From assembly GCA_021775795.1 (NCBI GenBank), contig JAJFHB010000293.1:1-5997 (forward strand): a stretch of 5,997 bases of DNA, read 5' to 3'. Below the pieces are notes generated by a model. That model had not been told where the DNA came from and did no database searches. It saw only the letters and a program-made list of their open reading frames with translations. This document shows positions 1-5,339 of the stretch, piece by piece; the stretch's first letter is position 1; every line of letters begins with the position of its first letter. Source of the stretch: Hyphomicrobiales bacterium (lineage in GTDB: Bacteria; Pseudomonadota; Alphaproteobacteria; Rhizobiales; JAJFHB01). Both the position numbers and the translations under genes were made by a program.

Positions 1-619
1 CTCGATCACCCCAATTTGCGGGACCAAGAGCGCCGAACTCATCGACAAAAGCCTTGCGAATAATTTCGTGCGAGCCTTCCCACACCACTAGCGGCGATGC
101 ATCCGGATCCGCCTCCACCAGGGGAATGCCGAGCAAGAACCCGTGATACTCCCGCAAATGCCGACGCCGATCCGGCCCTTCAGGTCGCAAGCCGTCCACG
201 TGAGCTGCATCCCGGTTACGGCGATAGCCGAATGCCGCCTCACTCTCTCCCGCCATAGGCTTGGGGTAACCGGGATAGCAAACTGACACTTGTGCCTGAT
301 CAAAGGCAAATTCAGTCAGGCCCAGTTTTTCGCTTATGAAATCCACCGCCTGACCTCGTAACGGCGGGCCGCCGGCAACGGCCCCGTCACCTGCATTTGG
401 AAGTGCATTCACACCGGCAAACCAGGTTCCGCCGCAGCGGAGCCACTGGGCATGTTCAGGAGCTTTCACGACAGCGCGCGCCGATGCCACAGCGCTCTCG
501 GCCCATTGCGCCAACACGGCATCAAGGGGAAAACGGCACCAGCTCTTGCCGAAAAAATCGTCTGCAAGTGAGGAACCAGAAGATGAACGCGGAACATCTT
601 TGGGCGAGATCAAATTCAT
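1..619 (-). CDS. Phytanoyl-CoA dioxygenase (PhyH)-like Fe(II)/2-oxoglutarate oxygenase, C-terminus cut by window edge
   Basis: The frame is open from the ATG at 619 to the left edge, giving 206 complete codons with no stop. The protein shows a probable iron-binding facial triad: H140 and D142 in the segment AAHVDG, and H184 in VVWEGSHEIIRKAF, the usual W-x-GSH form of PhyH-type oxygenases. Such enzymes couple decarboxylation of 2-oxoglutarate to hydroxylation of a substrate in the cytoplasm. The 2-oxoglutarate-binding arginine may be R188 or lie beyond the edge, so activity is not proven. The start is the first possible ATG after an in-frame TAG, with a weak GGTGG about 10 nt upstream. It lies 30 nt after the GST gene on the same strand and is probably the last visible gene of that operon. 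The substrate is unknown. The acyl-CoA transferase upstream makes an acyl-CoA or carboxylic acid substrate possible, but this is inference from context only. Confidence 0.75.
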   Translation of the reverse strand, partial: MNLISPKDVPRSSSGSSLADDFFGKSWCRFPLDAVLAQWAESAVASARAVVKAPEHAQWLRCGGTWFAGVNALPNAGDGAVAGGPPLRGQAVDFISEKLGLTEFAFDQAQVSVCYPGYPKPMAGESEAAFGYRRNRDAAHVDGLRPEGPDRRRHLREYHGFLLGIPLVEADPDASPLVVWEGSHEIIRKAFVDEFGALGPANWGDR

Positions 620-649
620 GCAAATGCGTCCACCGGGAACAGCCGACTT

Positions 650-1357
650 CTACTCACCTGCGCCAGATTGCCCGGCGGTTTGGGCGGTTTGGTTGAAAAG
701 GATCTCCCGTTCCTTGTCGTCAGGTGGCGCATCGCGGCGCAATTCCTTGCCAAGATCAACACCACGCTGCACTGCCGGGCGCTCTTTTACAGCGTTGCGC
801 CAGCGACTGACATTGGGAAACTCGTCAAGCGCTTGCCCGAGATGTCTGGCGATCAAAATCCACGGCCAGCAACACATGTCGACGATGGAATAATCATCAA
901 CGATGAATTCCCTGCCTTCGAGCCTTCGCTCCAGTACACCAATGCAACGGTTGTATTCGTTCAGATAACGCTGATGCGAATAAGGCTGATCCTCAGGAGC
1001 ATAGTTGACGAAGTGGCTCAACTGCCCAGCCATAGGCCCCAGATTTCCCACTTGCCAGAACAGCCACTCGAGCGTTTCCTTTTGGCCTTGTTTATCGGTC
1101 GCCATGAACTGACCCGAGCGTTCAGCCAGATGTAATAACACCGCACCGGATTCGAAAATTGAAACCGGCCCGCCCGACGCATCATGATCGACAATGGCAG
1201 GCATCCGGTGGTTCGGGCTGATTTCAAGAAATTCCGGCTTGAACTGATCACCGCGGCCAATGTTGACCGGCACCATGCGGTACGGCAGTCCGCATTCCTC
1301 AAACATGATCGATACTTTCCAGCCGTTTGGCGTTGGCCAATAGTAAAAATCGATCAT
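650..1357 (-). CDS. yfcG: Nu-class glutathione transferase, YfcG/YghU-like disulfide reductase type
   Basis: This is a 235-residue cytosolic glutathione transferase very like E. coli YfcG, from memory of that sequence. The N-terminal thioredoxin fold carries the PTPNG signature with T9 and N11, which in YfcG contact glutathione. It also has ISPNHRMPAIVD with the cis-proline P53, and FESGA with E69 and S70 holding the gamma-glutamyl part. The helical C-terminal domain has the characteristic WLFWQVGNLGPMAGQ (residues 98-112) and the SIVDMCCWPW segment around 157-166. Known Nu-class members have little classical transferase activity and reduce disulfides with two bound glutathiones. The last 25 residues are polar and look like a lineage-specific tail. 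The ATG overlaps the stop of the CoA transferase gene as ATGA (1354-1357), indicating translational coupling. The stop is TAG at 650-652. It may detoxify or reduce intermediates of the neighbouring enzymes, which is inference. Confidence 0.92.
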   Translation of the reverse strand: MIDFYYWPTPNGWKVSIMFEECGLPYRMVPVNIGRGDQFKPEFLEISPNHRMPAIVDHDASGGPVSIFESGAVLLHLAERSGQFMATDKQGQKETLEWLFWQVGNLGPMAGQLSHFVNYAPEDQPYSHQRYLNEYNRCIGVLERRLEGREFIVDDYSIVDMCCWPWILIARHLGQALDEFPNVSRWRNAVKERPAVQRGVDLGKELRRDAPPDDKEREILFNQTAQTAGQSGAGE

Positions 1358-2565
1358 TCCGCGGCCTTTCTGGCGGAGGCACCGAAGACACCGGCATCCT
1401 GTAGCTCAGCAAGCTCGCTGGCATCGAAACCGGCATCCGACAGAACGGCATGGGTGTCCGCCCCAAGTTCGGGTGCTCCCTTTCTGAATTCAGCAGGTGT
1501 ACCCGAAAACCGCGCAGCGTTTCGGGCCTGACGCAACGTGCCGGCCTGCGGGTGCTCAAGTTCGACAATAGTTCCGTTGGCGTGCAGCTGGGGATGAGCG
1601 ATCGCCTCGGTTCGGGTCAGGACAGGCGCGCAGGGCACATCTTCTGCTTCGAGCTGGGCAAGCCAATGCTCAGAGCTGTTTGACTTGATAACTTCCTGCA
1701 TCAGATCGAGGCGAGTATCGATATGCTTCTGACGCGACGCTGGCGTTGCGAAGCGCGGATCATCTTTCCATTCGGGCTTGTCCAGTGCCCGGGTCATAGC
1801 ACCCCACTCCCTGTCAGACTGGACTGCGACGGTGATGTAACCGTCGCTGGTTTCGTAGACGAGATCAACGAAGCTCATGGCAGATTGCTGAGGAATGTCT
1901 CCATCCACAAAGGTTTGACTGCCCATATCGGAACTCCACAGGAAAGCAACGACGCTGTCGAGCATGGAGAGGCGCACATGCTGGCCTTCGCCTGTACGTT
2001 CCCGCGCTAGCAGTGCCGCGGTGATCGCCTGTGCACCGGTCACACCGGTGAGTTTATCGGGAAGGATTGTGCGTACGAGGCGCGGCCGGCGCGTATCCGC
2101 ACCGCCCTGAACAGTTGTAAGACCTGAGATTGCCTGCACCAGCGGATCGTAAACCGGTTTACCCGCATAAGGCCCCTCCTCACCAAAGCCGCTGATCGAC
2201 ACATAGATGATGTCAGATTTAATGTCGCGGATCACATCTTCGCCGAGCCCCATGCGGTCAATAACGCCGGGCCGGAAATTCTGTATGAAAACGTCTGACT
2301 GCCCTACGAGGCGCATGAGCGTTTCCCGCCCCTGCTCATGTTTCAGGTCAAGGGCGATAGAACGCTTGTTGCGGTTATTATTTACGAATGACGCGGAAAA
2401 GCCGCCACGAAGATTGTTTGCAAGGCGGGTGTGATCACCACCGCCTTTCGGGTTTTCCACTTTTATGACGTCTGCCCCCTGATCCGCCAGGATCATGGTC
2501 GCAAGTGGACCGGAAATCATCGAGGTGAGATCAAGTATCCGATAGCCATGAAGCGGTCCGGGCAT
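1354..2565 (-). CDS. CaiB/BaiF family III acyl-CoA transferase
   Basis: The 403-residue protein has the normal length and layout of family III CoA transferases, which move CoA between carboxylic acids through aspartyl-CoA intermediates. It begins with LHGYRILDLTSMISGPLATM followed by LADQGADVIKVE (residues 5-38). It continues with NNNRNKRSIALDL (62-74), VFIQNFRPGVIDRMGLG (92-108) and YVSISGFGEEGPYAGKPVYDPLVQAISGL (121-149). D170 in ILPDKLTG is at the place of the catalytic aspartate of formyl-CoA transferase (D169). RTGEGQHVRLSMLDS (residues 190-204) is the usual downstream family motif. The actual acid and CoA donor cannot be told from sequence; formyl/oxalyl, carnitine, succinyl-type transferases and acyl-CoA racemases share this fold. 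It is probably the first gene of the operon with the GST and the oxygenase. The start is an ATG with AAGGAA 7 nt upstream. Confidence 0.93.
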   Translation of the reverse strand: MPGPLHGYRILDLTSMISGPLATMILADQGADVIKVENPKGGGDHTRLANNLRGGFSASFVNNNRNKRSIALDLKHEQGRETLMRLVGQSDVFIQNFRPGVIDRMGLGEDVIRDIKSDIIYVSISGFGEEGPYAGKPVYDPLVQAISGLTTVQGGADTRRPRLVRTILPDKLTGVTGAQAITAALLARERTGEGQHVRLSMLDSVVAFLWSSDMGSQTFVDGDIPQQSAMSFVDLVYETSDGYITVAVQSDREWGAMTRALDKPEWKDDPRFATPASRQKHIDTRLDLMQEVIKSNSSEHWLAQLEAEDVPCAPVLTRTEAIAHPQLHANGTIVELEHPQAGTLRQARNAARFSGTPAEFRKGAPELGADTHAVLSDAGFDASELAELQDAGVFGASARKAAE

Positions 2566-2572
2566 CGTGTGG

Positions 2573-2578
2573 TTCCTT
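2573..2578 (-). promoter_or_regulatory. Ribosome binding site of the CoA transferase gene
   Basis: AAGGAA on the minus strand stands 7 nt before the ATG at 2565. It supports this ATG, which also fits the family's N-terminus. Confidence 0.7.
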
Positions 2579-2602
2579 CAGAAATGCAGCTGTCGCGGCA
2601 GC

Positions 2603-2635
2603 GAGCGTCTTTATACCGTTCACAATGTAACGCTC
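2603..2635 (-). promoter_or_regulatory. Candidate promoter/operator: 6-bp inverted repeat around a TATAAA, upstream of the CoA transferase gene
   Basis: In the 108-nt gap between the terC stop and the CoA transferase start, GAGCGT (2603-2608) and ACGCTC (2630-2635) form a perfect 6-bp inverted repeat with 21 bp between. The interior is itself loosely palindromic. On the minus strand TATAAA (2615-2610) could be a -10 element, which would give a leader of about 38 nt. No good -35 is at the right distance, so an activator-dependent promoter is possible. Promoter and operator roles are both inference. Confidence 0.3.
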
Positions 2636-2673
2636 ACCAGCGACGATACAATACACAGACCGGTGTACCCGGA

Positions 2674-3462
2674 TCAGTGCGCGAGCTCTGCCTCGCGTTG
2701 CCGCATCAGCTTCTGCCGGTACCGGCTTTGCACCACATCAACCGCAACCATTATAAATATGACGAAGTAGAATGTTGACTTGGCCATCGGCTCGACAGCC
2801 TGACCAAACAGTTTCAGATGCGCCAGGTGACCGCCTTCGGAGATCAGGAGAATTCCAACGATAAAGAGAACGAAGAGCCCCAAAACCTCATACATCCGAT
2901 TGCGTTTGAGGAATTCTGAGACGGTGTCAGCGAGCCATATCATCAGCACCCCCGAAATCACCACGGCGATTGCCATTATCACGAAGACGTCTGACAGGGC
3001 CATCGCACCCAATATGGAATCGAACGAAAAGACGAGGTTCATGAGGATGATCCAGGTCATTACCTTCATCACGGAGCCATGTTTTGTGCCGTCGTCATGG
3101 GCAATATCGTCGACCGAGAGCATGTGCAGAATTTCCCGCATCGCGGTGTAAAGAATGAACACGCCACCTACGAGCACGATAATGCTGTGTCCATTGATGC
3201 TGCCTTCAAGGACGCCCGTCAGGTCAAAGGTGAAAAGTGGATTTTGAAAGTAAGCAACAGCGCGAATCACAACGAACAGCAGCACGATCCGCAAAACAAT
3301 CGCAATGCCAATGCCCCAACGCCTGACAAAGGCTTGCTTATCTTCCGCCACACGCTTCGATTCTATTGAAATATATAGAAGATTGTCGAATCCAAGGACA
3401 ACCTGCAGCAGCGTGAGCATGGCAAGGGTGAACAGATTGTCGAGCGTCAGAAGGTCAGACAT
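2674..3462 (-). CDS. TerC-family integral membrane protein (probable metal, likely manganese, export family)
   Basis: The 262-residue protein is almost entirely hydrophobic, with about seven membrane segments: roughly residues 10-31, 50-71, 92-112, 134-154, 157-178, 191-211 and 229-246. The two family signatures are present: VLGFDNLLYI around D26-N27, and NLVFSFDSILGAMALSD around D148. D179 and E209 are further membrane-embedded acids. Family members (TerC, Alx, YgdQ; MeeF/MeeY in Bacillus) are linked to tellurite resistance and to Mn2+ export or loading of secreted metalloproteins. This protein is a bare TerC domain of YgdQ-like length with no CBS or transporter-associated extension. The first motif has Q20-V21 and F25 where many relatives have E-I and I, so the metal and role may differ. 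The C-terminus is basic and polar, probably cytoplasmic. No ter genes are adjacent, so a tellurite role is not supported. The ATG has a weak GGGAA about 10 nt upstream. It is divergent from the response regulator gene. Confidence 0.92.
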   Translation of the reverse strand: MSDLLTLDNLFTLAMLTLLQVVLGFDNLLYISIESKRVAEDKQAFVRRWGIGIAIVLRIVLLFVVIRAVAYFQNPLFTFDLTGVLEGSINGHSIIVLVGGVFILYTAMREILHMLSVDDIAHDDGTKHGSVMKVMTWIILMNLVFSFDSILGAMALSDVFVIMAIAVVISGVLMIWLADTVSEFLKRNRMYEVLGLFVLFIVGILLISEGGHLAHLKLFGQAVEPMAKSTFYFVIFIMVAVDVVQSRYRQKLMRQREAELAH

Positions 3463-3581
3463 AGTTGAGCATTCCCGGTTAGATTCTTGCGTGCCAAAGC
3501 ATTAGCGGATCGCGCCGAAGTTTCAACCGTTCTGCGGCACAGGTGTGAAGATGACAATTTGCATACAAATAAAGCGGTCGC

Positions 3582-3596
3582 TTAAGTTTTCCTTAA
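3582..3596. promoter_or_regulatory. Candidate CtrA binding site, TTAA-N7-TTAA
   Basis: TTAA at 3582-3585 and TTAA at 3593-3596 are separated by exactly 7 nt, which matches the known full CtrA consensus of alphaproteobacteria (TTAA-N7-TTAAC) except for the final C. The site ends 45 nt before the GTG start of the response regulator and sits in an intergenic control region. CtrA, the cell-cycle master regulator, often controls motility and signalling genes in this class. The motif is short and AT-only, so chance is possible. Its position makes it credible. Confidence 0.42.
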
Positions 3597-3627
3597 AGTG
3601 ATCCATTGAGAATGTGCACATCTCCAG

Positions 3628-3635
3628 AAAGGAGG
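3628..3635 (+). promoter_or_regulatory. Strong ribosome binding site that fixes the response regulator start at GTG 3642
   Basis: AAAGGAGG lies 6 nt before the GTG at 3642 and is near-perfect for the 16S anti-Shine-Dalgarno. It argues against the longer in-frame start at TTG 3606, which would place this site inside the coding sequence. Confidence 0.85.
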
Positions 3636-3641
3636 ACGCCT

Positions 3642-4100
3642 GTGCCTTTATCAGCAGTATCAGCAGATCTTCATATCCTCCACGTTGAGGACGATGAAGA
3701 CGACGCGTTCATGCTTGAAGAAGCCCTCGACTCGCTGCCTCAGCGTATATGTCTGGAGCACAAGATGAACGGCCAGGACGCTATTGCCTGGCTTGATACA
3801 CAGATACTGGCCATGCGTGCCGCGAAATCTCCCGTTGATCTCGTTATTCTCGATCTGAACATGCCGATCATGAACGGCCTGGAATTTCTGGAGCGCGTGC
3901 GCTCAGATGCACGCTACCGGGGACTGAATGTTGTGGTCATGACAACGGCCACAAACGAAGATGTGCTCGCAGGGGCACGTGCTGCAGGCGCCAATGATGC
4001 CTTGAGCAAAACGGCCAGCGTCCGCGAGCTCTCCGAGCAATGCACCAGCCTCATCCACCGATACGGCAACGCCCCGGCGGCACCCTTACTGCAGTTTTGA
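3642..4100 (+). CDS. Single-domain response regulator, CheY/Rcp1-like receiver protein
   Basis: With the GTG start the protein has 152 residues, essentially one receiver domain and no DNA-binding or enzymatic output domain. The phosphorylation site is complete: E16-D17-D18 form the acidic pocket, D71 in VILDLNMPIMNGLEFL is the phospho-acceptor, T101/T102 in VVVMTTATNED are the switch position, and K123 in ALSKTASV is the conserved lysine. The HVEDDEDDAFMLEEAL start, the long insert before the third strand (about residues 52-65) and the MTTATNED segment resemble the Rcp1-type subgroup paired with phytochrome-like histidine kinases. No kinase lies in the window, so the partner is unknown. It probably acts in the cytoplasm as a phosphorelay or protein-interaction switch. 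A candidate CtrA box lies upstream. Its 3' end overlaps the convergent aminotransferase gene by 15 bp. Confidence 0.93.
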   Translation: MPLSAVSADLHILHVEDDEDDAFMLEEALDSLPQRICLEHKMNGQDAIAWLDTQILAMRAAKSPVDLVILDLNMPIMNGLEFLERVRSDARYRGLNVVVMTTATNEDVLAGARAAGANDALSKTASVRELSEQCTSLIHRYGNAPAAPLLQF

Positions 4101-5204
4101 TATAAAGCCGTCAAAGCGTTCAAGCGCGGCCGCAAAATCGCGACATCCCAGTCCCAACCTGAAGTGCCGGTCACCGGCACCAAACATCTGACTTGGCGCA
4201 AGCAGAACCTTGGCCTCATCAGCCAGGCGGTCACACAGCTTAAGCGTTCCAGCCTCACCATGCCACTCTGGAAACGCATTCACCCCGGCTTGTGGAGTGG
4301 TCCAGCTCATCCGGTTTTGATGGCGATGAAAGAATTCACCCGCAATTTCAGCATTTTCCGTCAAAATCTGAAGGTTTTGATTCAGGATTTTATCCGCGTT
4401 TCGTAACGCCACCTGAGCTAGAAACTCACTTGGAGCGCCGATGAAGCTGTTGAAATGGAAACGCAAGGTACGGATCTGATCGAGAACGCCTTGATCCTGG
4501 CTCGCAAGCCAGCCTATGCGCAGGCCGGGTAAGCCCAGGGTCTTTGAAACACTGTGCATTGACACCGCCTTGCCGTAGCGAACGGCCATGGGCTTCGGTG
4601 TTTCAGCACTCAGGCCAAGACCGGAATAGATCTCATCACAAAGCAATGTCGTCTCTGAAGCCGCAAGCAGAGCAGCAAGCTCATTCAGATAGGTCTCATC
4701 GGGCGTAAACGCAGTGGGATTGTTGGGGAAATTGACGATGACCCACTTGGCCGGCGTTTGCAGCAGATCCGCCAATTGACCGAGATCAGGCTGCCAGTTG
4801 TTGTTGGGATCTCCGCGCCATTCGACCACTTCCGCTCCCCGCCAGGCGGGTACGGTCATGTAGGTCTGATAGCACGGTGTATAGACGATTACCCGGTCAC
4901 CCTTTTCAATAAGTGACAAGGACAGCAACGTAAGCGCATCATCCAGTCCGCTTGTGACGATAATCTGGTCTGCGGACAGCCCGGCGTATTGCGCTGATAT
5001 TGCCTGGCGCAGGGATGCCGTCCCGTCCAGACCGGTATAGCCGAGCTTCATTTCTGAGAGCTGCTCTGTGGCCTCGGGTTCGAGTGACAGCAATTCACCG
5101 ACGCTGAGGGGCTCGGCAAACGAGCGCGAAAGATTGAATTCCGTTTGCGCCGCCCGAGGCGTGTAGAAGTATTCTTTAAGGGCAAATGGCTCAATGTTCT
5201 GCAA
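4086..5204 (-). CDS. PLP-dependent aminotransferase, class I/II fold
   Basis: With the TTG start the protein has 372 residues and contains a full fold-type I aminotransferase. The large domain begins around KLGYTGLDGTASLRQAI (53-69) and VTSGLDDALTLL (83-94). NFPNNPT has the conserved N162, and CDEIYSG has D190 and Y193 that contact the cofactor. SVSKTLGLPGLRIGW has K221 as the Schiff-base lysine and R229 as phosphate ligand. FRLGLG near the end has R349 in the place of the arginine that binds the substrate carboxylate. The enzyme therefore should transaminate or otherwise transform an amino acid in the cytoplasm; the substrate is not predictable. The N-terminus MQNIEPFALKEYF matches the start typical of relatives. 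The frame is open back to ATG 5387, but that adds 61 unconserved residues and runs into pyrB, so I reject it. The gene stands divergent to pyrB and ends inside the response regulator's 3' end. Confidence 0.9.
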   Translation of the reverse strand: MQNIEPFALKEYFYTPRAAQTEFNLSRSFAEPLSVGELLSLEPEATEQLSEMKLGYTGLDGTASLRQAISAQYAGLSADQIIVTSGLDDALTLLSLSLIEKGDRVIVYTPCYQTYMTVPAWRGAEVVEWRGDPNNNWQPDLGQLADLLQTPAKWVIVNFPNNPTAFTPDETYLNELAALLAASETTLLCDEIYSGLGLSAETPKPMAVRYGKAVSMHSVSKTLGLPGLRIGWLASQDQGVLDQIRTLRFHFNSFIGAPSEFLAQVALRNADKILNQNLQILTENAEIAGEFFHRHQNRMSWTTPQAGVNAFPEWHGEAGTLKLCDRLADEAKVLLAPSQMFGAGDRHFRLGLGCRDFAAALERFDGFISKLQ

Positions 5205-5211
5205 CTGCGTG

Positions 5212-5216
5212 CCTCC
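5212..5216 (-). promoter_or_regulatory. Ribosome binding site that fixes the aminotransferase start at TTG 5204
   Basis: GGAGG on the minus strand lies 7 nt before TTG 5204. Together with the family-like N-terminus IEPFALKEYF just after it, this makes the rare TTG the best start. Confidence 0.75.
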
Positions 5217-5252
5217 AAGCGTTTGTGTACGCAATATGTGTCCACGCACCAA

Positions 5253-5273
5253 TTCTCCACAGGTTATGGAGAA
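5253..5273. repeat. Perfect 7-bp inverted repeat in the aminotransferase/pyrB divergent region (candidate operator)
   Basis: TTCTCCA (5253-5259) and TGGAGAA (5267-5273) are exact reverse complements with 7 nt between. AATTCTC occurs at 5251-5257 and again at 5282-5288. The element sits in the 135-nt gap between two divergent genes and overlaps the predicted pyrB -35, as a regulator site would. The RNA form would be a 7-bp hairpin without a T-tract, so it is not a terminator. No regulator is assigned. Confidence 0.45.
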
Positions 5274-5284
5274 CCTAGCATAAT
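5256..5284 (+). promoter_or_regulatory. Candidate sigma-70 promoter for pyrB
   Basis: TCCACA (5256-5261, 4 of 6 to TTGACA) and CATAAT (5279-5284, 5 of 6 to TATAAT) are separated by 17 nt. Transcription would begin near 5291, leaving a leader of about 49 nt. A weaker alternative, TTGCAG (5301-5306) with TATACA (5324-5329) also 17 nt apart, would start almost at the ATG. Confidence 0.4.
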
Positions 5285-5339
5285 TCTCAGACAAGTCCTC
5301 TTGCAGCCCCCCGGTAGCGGCCTTATACAGTCGCTTTAA

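Larger units (their letters stand above)
3463..3641. other. Divergent control region between terC and the response regulator gene
   Basis: This 179-nt stretch has no supported gene and must carry the promoters of both flanking genes. It holds a cluster of short perfect inverted repeats: ATTTG-N4-CAAAT (3557-3570), AAGCG-N2-CGCTT (3572-3583) and the TTAA-N7-TTAA box (3582-3596). A GATTC at 3482-3486, 20 nt before the terC start, fits the GANTC site of the alphaproteobacterial methylase CcrM. On the minus strand TTGAAA, in the 3520-3530 area, is a possible -35 for terC but has no clear -10. I cannot place either sigma-70 promoter with confidence. Confidence 0.6.

Noticed and set aside
397..1135. 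Several plus-strand open frames of 99-155 residues (397-696, 546-893, 668-1135)
   Set aside because: They lie antisense to the oxygenase and GST genes, have no family resemblance and arise from the codon bias of the real genes.
1018..1568. Minus- and plus-strand open frames inside the GST and CoA transferase genes
   Set aside because: They are other-frame shadows of two strongly recognised proteins and carry no motif.
2655..2680. Possible terminator after terC (CCGG-TGTAC-CCGG area)
   Set aside because: CCGG is self-complementary so the stem is only 4 bp, and no T-tract follows on the minus strand.
2431..2778. Plus-strand frames crossing the CoA transferase/terC gap
   Set aside because: They are antisense to both genes at their ends; the translated sequences are basic, low in conserved character and lack a clear ribosome binding site.
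3606..3641. Longer response regulator start at TTG 3606
   Set aside because: The near-perfect AAAGGAGG would be inside the coding region, and the extra 12 residues are not receiver-like.
3463..3641. yybP-ykoY manganese riboswitch upstream of terC
   Set aside because: The region is short and I could not find the family's conserved hairpins or a terminator; only a model search could exclude a diverged form.
5145..5339. Plus-strand 64-residue open frame ending just before pyrB
   Set aside because: The ATG-started form begins antisense inside the aminotransferase gene and has no ribosome binding site or recognisable domain. Only its last part could be a leader peptide, which I kept as a finding rather than a gene.
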